A stretch of 64,000 bases of DNA from Piezodorus guildinii. Lineage: Eukaryota; Arthropoda; Insecta; Hemiptera; Pentatomidae. The notes under the pieces are model-generated. The model searched no databases. It was given only the letters and a program-made list of their open reading frames with translations, and had not been told where the DNA came from. The stretch spans positions 105,943,116 to 106,007,115 of the forward strand of contig CM041294.1 in assembly GCA_023052935.1 (NCBI GenBank), in the 5' to 3' direction. This document shows positions 22,970 to 35,179 of this stretch, piece after piece (position 1 is the first letter of the stretch; each line of letters starts with the position of its first letter). The position numbers and the translations under genes were made by a program.

Positions 22970-24864
22970 ATACAGTTTTCGTAATCAAGATCTAACGTAG
23001 ATGTACAGCGGCATCTAATTAATTTTTGGACGAATACGATGTATGACTAAATCTATTGTCTAATATTGTTAACAAGTTTATTGATTACTTGGACTAATAC
23101 CATAAGAGTATACGTGTGTTTATGATCTTCAATAACTTATTTTTTCTTCTGTGTGGCTAAGATTTCATTTGTTTTTTTTGTTTCTGTGAAAGATTTGGGA
23201 ATGAATATGAGGCCACTATGTCTTCAATGAGACAGGACGTAATGAAACTGAATAAATAATGCAAGAAGAAAAATAAGACAAATTTAAAATGCGTTCACTT
23301 CATAAAACATACTTTTTTTTTGTTCAAATTAAAGCTATGCTTAGTAAAAAACAATGAACATCAATTAATGAATTTTAATATAACAGTATGTAATAAATCA
23401 AAGCATACTTCATAAACTTTTAAATCGCCGGTTAAATTCTACGCCTTACCTGCAAAAACAAAATAAGATAGATAAGTAAAAAATAATAAAGAAACACAGA
23501 TGAAAAAGGAATTAATTTTAAAATTAAAAAAAGCAATCGTTTGACAATTGAAGATGGATAACATACAGTGCGATTTTGTTCTTTTCCTCAAAATTAGCTG
23601 AAGTGACTAACGGTTAAAGTGGTTCAAAGCATTTCTATGGTTTTATAAATGTAAGTATATAAACGTATGCATACGTATATGTATGCAAATTGTGCAATTG
23701 TAATATATTAAATATATATGTTCAAATTACTTAATTTGAATTCATTAAAATAACGTTCGAAGTAAGAAACTTTGACCATCTGCTTAATTAGCTTAGTAAT
23801 ACTCAAAACTCTTATTATGCTCTAAATAAAAATAACTTCTCTTCTTTAAAAATTATTTCATTACCAATAATAATACTATTATATCCTCAAAATTTATAAC
23901 AACGCCATAGGCCTTGCCTCGATATATATTAGATCAATAATTGATATGTTTATTTGAATTATTAATCCAAAAAATTTTTTAAACAAAATCTTTATTATAT
24001 TTACTTCACCACAAATATTTCACTTTTTTTTTCAGCATTACATTACTAAATGAATTATAAGGAATGAATTCAGGCGAATATCTGATTATATTTAAATTTT
24101 AAGGAGATACCTGAAGATCAGAGAAAGCCTCGAAAGGTTGTTATGAATTACGATTATATTATAGTATTATTATTAATAATAAAATATTTTTATCCAAGCT
24201 TATACTTTATTTATTTATTCCAGAAGGCGAAATGGGAATTAAAATCTTAACATCCATAAAACATAGGATGAATGGCTTATATTATGCACATGAGCAACTG
24301 TTTAACTTACTATTAAAGGTTTAAAAAAAATTAAAGTTATAAAAGCTAATTTTGCATCATTTCAACTGTGAGTCACTGTATATGTATTGTACAGGATAAT
24401 ATAAATAAAAATCCTTATTATAAGGGAAGATATCGGAGAGTTAATAACAATAAGGATAAGGGTGGATGGTACTAGATAAGGGCTGAGAATGGACATTACC
24501 GGATATTGTGAGGGGCTGTGCGGCACTAGGGGGCAGTTGGTGGGCATTTGTTTTCGGAGCAATGGCCCTACGCACCGCATTCCCAAACCGCACCTCTCAA
24601 CCCTAGGCAGCCCTGCTTAACTCATAACAAATAGATTCACAATAATAAAAGTTAAAGGATATCCTATATAAGCAAAAAAAAAAAAAAAAAGATTTAGGAT
24701 TAAAAAAAAATAAATAAAATAATAAATAAAATGTCTTCAACCAACATTTACCAATCTGGGTTTATCCAACCCTTCTTTACTATTCCCGAATATATATTAT
24801 AAAATAAAATAAATAGGTTGTCCTAGTACATACTAATCGTGATTAATGAACACACCATAATAGG

Positions 24865-24916
<52 letters not shown>

Positions 24917-26640
24917 ATAAACTATATAAAATTAGAATTAGAAGTAAATAATTACATCAAACAGTTTCAAGCTATAAACTCAAAAACCTTCATCTTCTTA
25001 ACTTCAGGAAAAGAAACTATTTATCTAGAAACGAAAACCTTATACCAAGACAATAACATATTAAAATTATGATAATAACGACCGCTCTATATTGAAATAG
25101 AAAAAATATCCCACAGATGAAAATATGTTAAACACTGATAGCAAAGATATTTATTTCGTTTACTGTGAATTATCGATACATACGAACTGCAATAAACTTA
25201 TGGACCAAGATTTGTACAAAATCTGCCCATTTTTGACAGATAGATGCAAGAGAAAATATTTTTTCAACAATAAAGAAAAATTCGAGAAGGAACATATCGG
25301 TATTTTTTAAAAATATTATCAGGTTTAATAGGTGGTAAACTTCAGTACTTACAATGATAATACGTTCTATTTTTTTTTCTTAAGCATAGCAAAACTAACA
25401 GAGTAACATTTACAATTTTAAATTTAATTTAAGGTAATTTAAACTAAAACTTTTATAAGTAGATATATTTCTTTATCTAGTGTACTATGCGGTTATGAAA
25501 ATAAAATCAGATTAATTCAATTATTAAAATTAAAGAACTAATATAAGAAAAATTATACTCATTTTTGACGTAATTTAATTTCTTAAAGATAAAAATACAA
25601 AGATTAAAAAATCGGATGATTAACTAGGGTTATTATTATTTATTTAAAAAAAAATTAATGTAGTATCTGGATGTAGCTATAACATGCTGTACTAAACCTT
25701 AAAATGTTAGAAAACATGAATAACATATTACACTGTAGAAGATATAAAAAATAATGATGAAAAACGCCTTGATTTAAATCATTGCTGATCTTTTTCTCAT
25801 TTATGATTTATACAAAGAGCATTAATATAGAATCAATCAAATGTACTGCACATTATAATGATGCATGCTGCATTATGAGATTAAGGCTGCAATAACTTGA
25901 GGGAAAAAGGCAAAAACCAAATTATTTAAGTAGCAAAGTACGGTACTGAGATAAATTTAAAAAAAAGAAAAGAAAATGAGAAGTTAAAAACATCGCAAAC
26001 TAGCTTGAAACGCTTCAACTTGATAATGAAGTTGAACTAGATCTACTTCAGATGAAAAAAAAATTAAAGAAGCGAAGAAGGGAGAATCTCATTACATTAG
26101 GCCCTATACATAAGCTAAGGAGATCTCCTTCCTCAGCAAAGAAAAATCTAATCTAATAAAAGCATAATTCCATTGAGGGAATTCAATGACCTTAAGTCAT
26201 TATTATGCTGGAATATAAATTGCCATAGTTCCTTAATGTCAATTTACTACCCATCTTAAGTGAGTTCAAAATATGCCTTTCACAAAAACACCATTATATA
26301 TAACGATATCGGAGAACGTGAAAATTTAATTTCGCTTGAAATTATGGATATAATAAAATAATATTATTGTGAATATTTAAATGGGTGCTTAAGAAAACGT
26401 TTCTTCATTAAAATGCGATATTACTTTAAACAGCAGTAATTAATGGCAAAGAATATTAAAAAACTTTATTTCTCCTCTCAGAGACTTACTCCCTAATGAA
26501 AATCAAATCATATCTGAAATTATTGACAGAAAAATAATTAAATTTGAGAGATACTTAAAAGTAGTGAGGGTATGGACATCTGTATAAAGATAGGTATGAT
26601 AAGAGTAGTTTATAGATATGGCAGCTAATGTGCTTAAAAA
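22970..26640. other. AT-rich DNA, no gene seen
   Basis: A (TA)n array is listed separately. A less AT-rich patch at 24440-24610 has no recognisable product. The frames at 24839-25310 are AT-driven and show no family signal. Confidence 0.5.
24867..24914. repeat. (TA)n microsatellite
   Basis: About 24 TA units. Confidence 0.95.
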
Positions 26641-26647
26641 TATCATT

Positions 26648-26667
26648 TTTTTTTTTTTTTTTTTTTA
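26648..26667. repeat. Poly(T) tract
   Basis: A 20-base T-run with no recognisable element beside it. Confidence 0.85.
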
Positions 26668-26838
26668 TCAGAGTAAATAAAATCACTCACAAAACATAAA
26701 TAAATAAATTCAAAAAAATAATTTAAGCTTGAATTGAAAATTTATTTTATGAACGCAATATAGTATTTTTTTTTACTATTCTGTGGAAGAATATATTTTC
26801 AGTAAAGTATACCAAGACTATTTTCCACTACTATACTA

Positions 26839-27869
26839 TTGTGGTGAGTAAAAAACATCATAAATGACCGTTTATTAATACTCGAGATATTTTATGGGCT
26901 TTTCTTTCTCTATCAGTTTCCAATGTTATTGTTATTTGTATCATTTTTATCCTAATACTATATTAAACCATTTTGTAAACATAATGCCTCCCTGTGAGAG
27001 TCAGTGTTTGTCAGGCATTCCTTCAACAAAAATGACACTAAGTTAAGAAATTCAGGTCTTATTGCGGGACTATTGGAAACGAAAATTTGCAACCGCCGAA
27101 ACCACGCGTTTAGTACGGAAATTGAAGAGTAACCTCACCTAGATGAACGAATTGTGAGAAGTTGGTTTGATAAATTTGAAAGTAGGCGATACAACCTTTA
27201 GAATGGCTGTGGACAAAGAGGCTCTCTCTCTACGAGATACAATTAAAGATAAACCGACAAAAAGCACTCGGATGATTTCCTGAGAACTTGGAGTGTCTCA
27301 GTCAGGTGTGAATTGTCAATTACACCAAATGGAGAAAGTGAAAAGAGAATTATAAGTAGAGAAGTTCGCCATGAGCTTAACCAATAGCAAGCCGAACGTC
27401 GCGTGGAAACACGTCATTTGCTGCTCCAAAATCCAACTGACGAACGTATCTTCAAAAGAATAGTCCCCAATGACGAAAAGTGGATTTACCGGCACAATGA
27501 ATCGGAAGAAAGTTTTGTTCCAGCAAGACAACGCCCGGCCACACACCTCTTAATATACGAAGGAGAATCTTCTTAAGATGGATGCCATCGAACTTCTACC
27601 GCACCCAACAAATAGTCCTGATCTTGCACCATCAAACTCCTACCTCTTCAGGGCTATAGCTCACTTCCTTAAGGAGAAAACTTTTCGTACATTGCAGGAA
27701 GTCAAAATTAGGGTAGAAATATTTTTCAGTTAAAAACACTGGGGCTTCTAGATAGTAACAAACTATTGAGCATAATGGGCTGTGCTTCGATGCCTAAATC
27801 TTAAATTAATTTAAAAAAAAATCAACTTAATTTTAAGACTTCAAACGGTTTTTTTTTTACTCACTCTAA
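26839..27869 (+). mobile_element. mariner transposon, internally deleted
   Basis: The ends are inverted repeats: TTGTGGTGAGTAAAAAAC at the left and, read inwards from the right, TTAGAGTGAGTAAAAAAAAA. Each is flanked by TA (26837-26838 and 27870-27871), the mariner target site. The element is 1031 bp, against about 1.3 kb for intact mariners. The missing length matches a gap seen inside the transposase. The transposase remnant is listed next. Confidence 0.88.
27050..27760 (+). pseudogene. mariner transposase remnant (DD34D family)
   Basis: Recognisable pieces in order: ERIVRSWFDKFESRRYNL (first HTH end), ELGVSQSGVN (second HTH), HELNQ-QAERRVETRHLLLQ, then RIVPNDEKWIY holding the first catalytic Asp. 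About 240 bases are then missing, after which FQQDNARPHTS holds the second Asp (27516 region). Next comes LLPHPTNSPDLAPSNSYLFR, where the third catalytic position is Asn instead of Asp (PSN for PSD). Then FLKEKTFRTLQEVK. Several stops and frame changes are present. Transposition would need all three Asp residues, so this copy is dead twice over. Confidence 0.85.
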
Positions 27870-28137
27870 TAGTATTGGAAGATCTTAAAACTCAAATTCA
27901 TGAACAACGCCCTTAACCGCAACTTTGCGGCGCGAAGAGTCTACAGTTAAGCACAACATTAATACCTGTACGGTTTAGTATAGACACAGCGTGTTGAAGG
28001 GGACCTTCGATTTTTATTTGTTTAAACTAAAAATTAGTTTTATATTAAAAAACATATTATTTTTCATTATTATTGCTACTAGAAGAAACTTACATCCGGA
28101 TTAACTACAGAAATATAACAAATATACACTAGGATAT

Positions 28138-28141
<4 letters not shown>

Positions 28142-28200
<59 letters not shown>
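28142..28200. repeat. (TA)n microsatellite
   Basis: About 29 TA units, then GCTATATATAA. Confidence 0.95.
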
Positions 28201-28201
<1 letters not shown>

Positions 28202-28282
28202 CTATATATAATACATGATGGTTAGGTTTATAATGATTTTATAAATATAATCAAGAAGTTATTTAATATTTACCATTTTTTT

Positions 28283-28500
28283 CAAATCATAATTTATTGA
28301 TTTGGAACAGCCAGAAAAAATCTGACAATCAGTAGATGTGTTGGAGAAAGATTTATTAGCAGGAAAAGAACGGCATAGGAAACTGAAGTACCAAGAAGCA
28401 CCAGTTCCCAGGCTTTTCAGCCTTCTACTGTCATATAATCTGCGAGTATTGTCTTGTTCCAGAACTTTGCAACGAAAACGGAAATAGAGAGTATGTATGA
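28283..28500 (-). repeat. Unknown repeat F, copy 1 (127-codon open frame)
   Basis: A minus-strand open frame at 28259-28642 encodes 127 residues including LYFRFRCKVLEQDNTRRLYD and SRRLKSLGTGASWYFSFL. I do not recognise the protein. The core segment recurs in opposite orientation at 30213-30330. The two copies differ by a 15-base and a 16-base block, both present here and absent there. It may be part of an unrecognised repetitive element; coding status is unproven. Confidence 0.5.
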
Positions 28501-28504
28501 ATGT

Positions 28505-30210
28505 GGATGGTCGATTGTTGGGTGTTGTAGGTCCGTATGTGGGATTATGATATTTAGAAACTAAGGAGCTGTAGTTATTAATGTTAAAATTGTTGAGTGA
28601 AATGATTGGAGTTTTATTTATGTGTCTCTCTAGCTGAACCATAAATCAGTGAGGCCTAAGTGCATACGGGTTTAAGTAGGTATTCATATGTATGCAGTTT
28701 CCATCTAATTTTCAGTTTTGACGACCTTAATAAAACCGACTTTCAGTTGGTGTAGAGTGTTTTATATTGACATGTGGGCCAAAGTCATCCATCGGTCGAA
28801 GAGAGAAATAAAGTAGTCGCCGATAAAAACTGGTGGGTTAGTGTTTTGTCGAAGTTACAACGTTAGACTTTCGGCCGAATTTTCCAAAGATGGTACCAAC
28901 TTCGTAGGGTCATTAGAAGATTTTATATTCAGGGAGTCAAGTATAGAATCGTCGTGTGCTATTAACATTGCATTATCGAATGCATTTCGGCATCTAATTA
29001 CTGAAAAAAACACATTATAATTATAGAACCCATTTCTATAAAAGCATTTGAAACAACAAAGAACTGTCAATAACCTTTGTGAGTAGAGGCATTCGATGAG
29101 ATAAATAAAAGAAAATATAACAAATAAAATGTTAATGTAATAATCAAACCAATAATAAATAAAATTCCTTTCCCCTGACTGTTATCTTATATAAAAATGG
29201 ATTTCCATCTTTCAAGAACGAAGGAACGGAATCAATAAAAGTAAAATCAAATAATAGGAATATATAAGTAAAATGAAATTAAACAATAACAAAGAAGAGG
29301 CAATAACTAACATCAAAAGTAAACTAGTCTGTGTACACGAGATGTATAAATCAGATAAGCTAAAACCAACGAATGATATTAATCAACAAATGATACTGCT
29401 GATTGTATGCTCATTGTCGCTTTGTCTTAGAGACCTGACGAATCAAAAATATTAGTTTTTAAATATGAAGTAATATAGAAAAGAAAAAAAAGAGAAGAAA
29501 TATTTGTTCGAGTAAATATTATATTCCCTGATTTCTCCTACTACGAACTAGACAACTTGCAGATAGCTTATAGATCGATAGGCCGGAAGACGAAAACTGT
29601 CAACTACAGAGGAAGCAGCCGACCGTGGTCCCGATATCTGAGAAGCAACTAGAGGACGGATCACCTTAGCTTAGGGAGGATAATAACAACAATATTAATG
29701 CAAAGTGGATTCAATTGATTAGGGCTCCAGCCACTCCTTCAGCTCTGAACTAATTACCCCGAGTAAACCTGGAGGTAAGCCAGCTATCACAGGAGATCCC
29801 CCTCGTCGTATGATTAATACGTACCCACCTTGGATAGTTTTATGCGAATCCTATCGCCTAATCCTGGCTGTAAATCTTTCCCTCTCTAGGATTAGCGAAG
29901 GACCCAACTGCCAATAGCCAGGCGTAAGCCGGACCAAGGGGGCCGAATAGGAAAGGAAAACTGTCTAATGCCTACACACTAAATCACAGAAATACCCTGG
30001 ATTTTCCTTATACTCAACTTAGACGCATTACACACAGTTTATCCACATCCTCATACACTACAGTATTTCTTATCTAAATCCATGCCAAGCATTACAATGC
30101 CCAAACGTCACCGAACTTTTTATGTATTTTTCAATAAAATTCCCAATGGAAATAGCACCTATTTAAATTTATTAAGGATTTAAAAATACAATTACATACT
30201 CAACCCATAT
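28505..30210. other. No gene seen
   Basis: Includes a less AT-rich block at 29575-29970 and a minus-strand 71-codon frame at 28855-29070 without recognised family. Flanked on both sides by repeat F in inverted orientation, so the interval could be the inside of an unknown element. Confidence 0.4.
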
Positions 30211-30212
30211 CA

Positions 30213-30330
30213 TATACGAACTCTCTATTTCCGTTTTCGTTGCAAAGTTCAGGAACAAGACAATACTCGTAGAAGGCTGAAAAGCCTGGGAACTGGTGCT
30301 TCTTGGTACTTCAGTTTCCTGCTAATAAAT
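30213..30330 (+). repeat. Unknown repeat F, copy 2
   Basis: ACTCTCTATTTCCGTTTTCG, TTGCAAAGTTCAGGAACAAG, ACAATACTCGTAGAAGG, CTGAAAAGCCTGGGAACTGG match the reverse complement of 28378-28500. The 16-base loss lies between two TTCC copies, the pattern of a slippage or microhomology deletion. Confidence 0.7.
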
Positions 30331-30334
30331 CATA

Positions 30335-31100
30335 CTCAAAACCATTATTTATTCCCCTCCCATTCCCTCTAAATGATAAAGAATTGTACATATGAACATT
30401 TCACATTTCTTTCTTAATAAATAAATAAACATAAGATTCTTCAAAAATAAAAAGAGTTATTGTTTTCAAAAATGTAATCAGGTAACAGTATTACTTCTAT
30501 ATATATATTTTTTAGTGATATAAACTTAAATAAATAAATAAAAGGCAAAATCATATTTTGAATGGACTATTGAATTATTTTGCATACTTGTTTGAAAAAT
30601 GTTGGCTAGTAATATAAACTTATTTACCAAACAAGAACAATTCGTGCCGTACATTTTCCTAACTTCCTTTTCCTAAGCCTACTTAATCTGATATTTCTTG
30701 CCTGTCGTATAAATATACTGAAGACCCCTGAACATGCTTGCACTAAAAGCCACCGGCAAACTCTCCAACTCCGCTTATAGCGTAAGTCAGTGAGGTAGCA
30801 GAGCATTAGCTTATGAACATATTTAATCCGATTTCAACAGATTTATCTTTCCACTCATCAGAAACTCTTAATGGTAGGGTTTTCTGTTCGAGGTTCACTT
30901 TATTCAGGATAACGATATAGTAAATATGGGAGATATTTCAGTTTATAACAAAAGGATCTAATCTTTTCAATGATTTTTATCTGAAAAGTAGAGCTTACGA
31001 CAAAGGCTTTATAATTTAACATTTTTTTTCTTTTCTTCAGAGACCTAGTCATTTATTGATGTGAAGTACAGAAGTAAATAGAAATTATTATTATATTTGT
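30335..31100. other. No gene seen
   Basis: AT-rich. Nothing recognised. Confidence 0.5.
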
Positions 31101-31103
31101 GGC

Positions 31104-31225
31104 AATGGCGTCCTCTCTCAGCTTCCACTGACCTATGACGCAGCTGGAAGGGAGGTGCTGGGATTTCTCGGATTCTGCTTTTCTCTCAACAAGTAGAGAC
31201 AAGCAAAGTCAGGGGTTCCTCCAAC
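31104..31225 (+). repeat. Jockey 3' UTR fragment
   Basis: The segment (GGCAATGGCGTCCTCTCTCA, GCTTCCACTGACC, GGTGCTGGGATTTCTCGG, AAGTAGAGACAAGCAAAG) matches, in Jockey sense orientation, the GC-richer 3' UTR block of the nested Jockey (complement of about 45640-45760). No Jockey coding sequence adjoins it. It is followed by (TA)n at 31231-31266. Confidence 0.5.
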
Positions 31226-31329
31226 AAATTGCATATATATATATATATATAATATATATATATATTATTTTATTTAATATTAAATAGTTGACCTTTAAAT
31301 GAATATGAAGGATGAAATGGATATGGTGG

Positions 31330-31412
31330 CGGTCAAAAAAGTCAAGAAAATAGAGATAAACTATTTATTTTCCAACGTTTCGACCCACGTTTGAGATTCT
31401 TCGTTAGGTCTT
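31330..31412 (-). ncRNA. Degenerate hammerhead-bearing segment
   Basis: The minus strand reads CTAACGA (canonical CTGATGA with two changes), a loop region, then GTCGAAACGTTGG at 31372-31384. To its left on the plus strand are AAACTATTTATTTTCC and GGTGGCGGTCA, the same outer sequence as the copies at 43626 and 50168. The core changes predict loss of ribozyme activity. Confidence 0.5.
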
Positions 31413-32700
31413 CCAGGCGAGAGTCAAGCAGCAAACTACTAATCTCATCCTATCAAACTAATCTCATCCATCATATTTTATTTTATATTTTTATGTAATA
31501 TGATTTTACCTTTGTTTCCTTTAAATATTGTATGAATATTTACTTGAGTCCACAAGTATTATTACTAAGATTCATATTGAAACAAATCGTAATGTATTTC
31601 AACGAAAATTCATTACAAATAAACACGCTGTTCCAAATTGAGACTATTTAAGAGAAAAAAAACAAACGTAAAAAAAATAAAATGAATAATTCAAATAGGT
31701 AGAAAAACAAATTATTCTAGGTCAATTCGAGAATAGAAAGTATAATGGAAAGATTAAAATTAATGTATACATATTTATATACATACATATTTTAATGTTT
31801 ATATACTCTGATTTTTAATGTCTGTTCTCTCGGGCGGCGCTCGAATTTATGCCGGGTTTAATTTTATTGCCTGCTCATCAGTAAAACTAGAAAGGTAGTT
31901 ATAATGTTTTGTTTTTTTAATTTTTGCCCTTATTAATAGTAGATAACATGGATATGGAAATAAATAATGGTGGTACGCGCCGAACGATAGGACAGGCTAG
32001 TACGGGCAACCAGTTGTACGCGCCGCCCCATGAGACAGACTAGTGTGGACCGTGTTAATGAGAATATCAAGAAATAAGCCACACATTTTGTATATATGAT
32101 GCAGGGATTTAAAGTCGGTTAAAGATGGAATTTAGTATGGGGTATGTAGCCTGAAAGATTGCAAATAAAAAAATGGTAGCTTTTAGATTTTGGAAAATCC
32201 AAAGTAACCGAATTTTTCGTTGTGAAAGAGGCTAATAGGGGAGCTGGTATCGGGGACAGCAGATGGCGGCTAATGCTTGCTCTATCGGAGAAGACATTAC
32301 CATCCTGGCTACATTATGTGGCCGCTGGGCTCCCCACCCCTACACTTTAACCCACTGGTCGAGGGCAGTAAAACCAAGAATAAAAGTATATTTGGATGGA
32401 CAGCAAGACCCTGGGTACACTGAGGCCAGTGGTCATCAATGGTCTGAAGTTTGGAAATTATGCCTTTGCCTAACTATTTCTCGATTTCAACTAACATATC
32501 TTAACTGATTATTAACTCAAAATGTATACAGAAAAACAAGGGGAAAAAAAAAAAAAAAAAAAAAAAAAAAAACAACTGATGAGCATGACTTTTACTTATC
32601 TTTAATGACTTTTACAGAATTTTGAAATACTGAGATGAAAAAAGGTTGAAGAATTAATTACTTAGAGTTTCAATTGAAACATATTTTTTACCAAATCATC
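31413..32700. other. No gene seen; short GC-rich duplication
   Basis: At 31974-32060 a unit beginning GGTACGCGCCG and including AGACAG/GGACAGGCTAGT occurs twice, diverged, with a period of about 46 bp. A less AT-rich block at 32230-32470 holds a 81-codon frame with no recognised family. A-tract at 32541-32571. Confidence 0.4.
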
Positions 32701-32704
32701 TATT

Positions 32705-33733
32705 ACTAGCTACGCGCCCTTGCTTCGCGTGGGTGCAATATAAATGTGGTGCAATTCATGTTTAAAAGAGTTCACTTTGACAAATTAAGAGTTATTTTCT
32801 TTGGGATTACGATTTCATTGTAACGAAAATTGCACATAGCAAGAAAATATTATGTTTATTATATAACATATATTCATTATTATGTTTAATCATAGACAGA
32901 AATAAGAAACATAAATTGGTTTAGTTTATTTGTTTGTTATGTTTAACGATTTCTATTTTATCCGGTTTATTACAGTTTTAAATTTCATAAGATCTTTTTC
33001 TAAAAACATTTGAAGTTAAAACTTACGTTCGATTTGGTACGCAATATTTTTTTTCTAAAATATTGACCACCGAATGAAGTTTATAACTTGTACGATCACC
33101 ATCAATCACCATAAACTCCCAAATCAACCTAACCTGTACCACTACAACCCATTAAGGGTCTTGGGCTCAGTACATATAGAGATTCGTACTGTTTCAAGGC
33201 CAGCGGCAGTGCAATGAGGCGATTAGGCCTTAATCGCGTTCAGCCGCCAGGTTTTTCCCCAATTAATTCGGGTACCCACTTTATAGAGGCTGGGTCTGCG
33301 CCAGGAGGGTCTCCATACCCTAGGGTCGTCCCCCGACTGAATTAACAGAATAAATTATATTCCGCCACAGCCGGGATTCGAACCCAGGACCCGGAGCACA
33401 GCAGACTAGCGCTCTATCCACTGGACCACGCCGCTCCCTCCCAAATCAACAACATTACAAATAACATTTATCCATAAATTTATGCGCTTATAATACTTTC
33501 TGTTAAATTGCCTAACTATTATACGTAAATTTTCCTACTTGTATTTCAGAAATAATTTTTTTATGACTTGGTCAAAGGAAATTTATTATTCCAATTCTAA
33601 AAAAAGAAGCTGAATCACAATGGATTGGATTTTACTTATGAACTCTAGGAAACAATGCTTTAAATGATAGTGAAAACAGTATCAAAATCCGTCCAGTGGT
33701 TTAGAAGGAGTTGAAAAAAAAAAAAAAAAAAAA
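32705..33733 (+). mobile_element. Dispersed retroelement E, interrupted by SINE-A
   Basis: The start TACTAGCTACGCGCCCTTGC, then TTCGCGTGGGTGCAAT, and the end ATCAAAATCCGTCCAGTGGT, TTAGAAGGAGTTG plus poly(A) at 33714-33733 resemble the conserved ends of a widespread arthropod retroelement-type repeat (CTAGCT..CGC...TTCGC.TG.GT at one end, GTCCAGT.GTTT..GGAG at the other). Outside the SINE it is about 700 bp and non-coding. Bases 32895-33060 match 63475-63600. Its exact class is not settled. Confidence 0.6.
33129..33437 (-). mobile_element. SINE-A, complete, with target-site duplication
   Basis: This is the reference copy. The minus strand starts GGAGCGGCGTGGTCCAGTGG then ATAGAGCGCTAG (A box), and GTCCTGGGTTCGAATCCCGG (B box, perfect). 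The body follows: GGAATATAATTTATTCTGTT, GACGACCCTAGGGTATGGAG, AAAGTGGGTACCCG, AACCTGGCGGCTGAACGCG, and the tail GTACTGAGCCCAAGACCC. Flanks carry CTCCCAAATCAAC at 33116-33128 and 33438-33450, a 13-bp target-site duplication. The tail-side 23 bases are not shared with other SINE-A copies. Confidence 0.92.
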
Positions 33734-33781
33734 CCTGTACCACTACAACCCAAAGCTAACGGAAACCAAAATCCCGCTATC

Positions 33782-33787
<6 letters not shown>

Positions 33788-33849
<62 letters not shown>
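33788..33849. repeat. (TA)n microsatellite
   Basis: About 30 TA units, 35 bp after the second copy of a 21-bp direct repeat (33732-33752). Confidence 0.95.
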
Positions 33850-33853
<4 letters not shown>

Positions 33854-34225
33854 TATCTACAAGAATCAGTTAGTATTATCGGCTTTTCTTCACTCTCCTT
33901 TAACTTTTAGAATTTTGTTTATGAGATAAAGTATTTTTCTTAAATCTTTTGCTAGCCAATATTATTTATGTTAGTATATCAAAAAATACAAAAATTGCAT
34001 GAAAAAAAATATGTCAGCTCTTTCCTTCTTAATCGGAATCGAATCCGTTCAAATTATATATTCACCCGTTATTTATCAATGCCAACAAGATAATATATTT
34101 AGTTTTTTTATATCTACAAAATTAAAGGTACTTTATATGAAGAAAATTCAAAATACAATATCTGCATTAAAGACCTGTCCGATTATTTTAATCAGAATGA
34201 AACTGTGTGATGTTAGCCCATTAAA
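33850..34225. other. No gene seen
   Basis: AT-rich. A short plus frame (33999-34241) shows no family signal. Confidence 0.5.
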
Positions 34226-34229
34226 TTTT

Positions 34230-34550
34230 ACACTGATATAACGAGCTTAAACCAAAATCTTACGAGATATTTTGGAGAAAATCGTAAAAAGGTGCAAAAT
34301 GCATAGTATAAAGTGGCTCTTCTGGTAGACCGATTTTGATGAAGAAGTTGCTGTAACATATCGGGCGTTAAGTTGTCTTTAATATGGAATTTAAATTTCG
34401 TACCACTTTTCGTTTTCGTATAAGACTTACCACTCGCGGAAATACATTGACAGACATTTTCGTGCGACTTGGTTAGACTCAGGGGACCCTAAAACGTATA
34501 TTTCCGTTAAAAACTCAAATTTAAAAATTTTCATAATCGTAATATTTAAT
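34230..34550. repeat. Dispersed repeat D, copy 2
   Basis: The longest D copy. Shares GAGAAAATCGTAAAAAGGTG, GCTGTAACATATCGGGCG, TTTCGTTTTCG, TACCAC, GACTCAGGGGACC and AAAACGTATATTTCCGTT with 4716-5010, in the same order and orientation. Confidence 0.65.
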
Positions 34551-35179
34551 TTTTGGTTAAAACAAGAAACATTTCTAGGACGAACGAAACAATCTTTGGA
34601 TAAAACCAAAATTAAGAACTTATATTACCTGTCAAAACACATCATTCAGAATCGGAGAAAAGTAGACATCCTGCAATTTTGAAGGTGTGGACCAATATTT
34701 TGCGATTTATTAGATGTTCTATTTACGCAACATAACATCAAAGTCATACATATTAGATCTTAAAAAAAAAAAAAAGAATAAAATAATAAGTTCTTGCATA
34801 CTTGTCGGTAAGCTTAAACTCGTTAACAACATTTTGATAAAATTAAAAAACTATTACAATTCGAAATATTCAGGAGACTATACGGCACACACTAATCAAA
34901 TTCGTCACGCTAAATATGAATAAAATTACAATGCTTTATCTATAAAAAAAATTATATAGAAAAAAAAAATCCAGCATCTTAAGGTTTTTAACGACATATT
35001 ATGTATACCTTTATTTTCAAATATAATATATCTAAATAGAGCAAAAGAATCTAAAATTAAATACTTACTATTTATTGCAAAGGCATACAAGCACATTAAA
35101 GTTTTTTTAAAGGGCAGAAAACCTAACCGATATTTAAGAAATATTGACATGATGACCGTTAGTAAATAAATTTGATAAT
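34551..35179. other. No gene seen
   Basis: AT-rich. Small frames on both strands without family signal. Confidence 0.5.

Noticed and set aside
24839..25072. 77-codon plus frame with an Ile-Tyr repeat
   Set aside because: Its N-terminal third is translation of the (TA)n microsatellite and the rest has AT-driven composition.
33355..33437. A tRNA-Arg-like gene on the minus strand
   Set aside because: It is the head of SINE-A: the whole 309-bp unit is flanked by a 13-bp target duplication and recurs elsewhere in the window.
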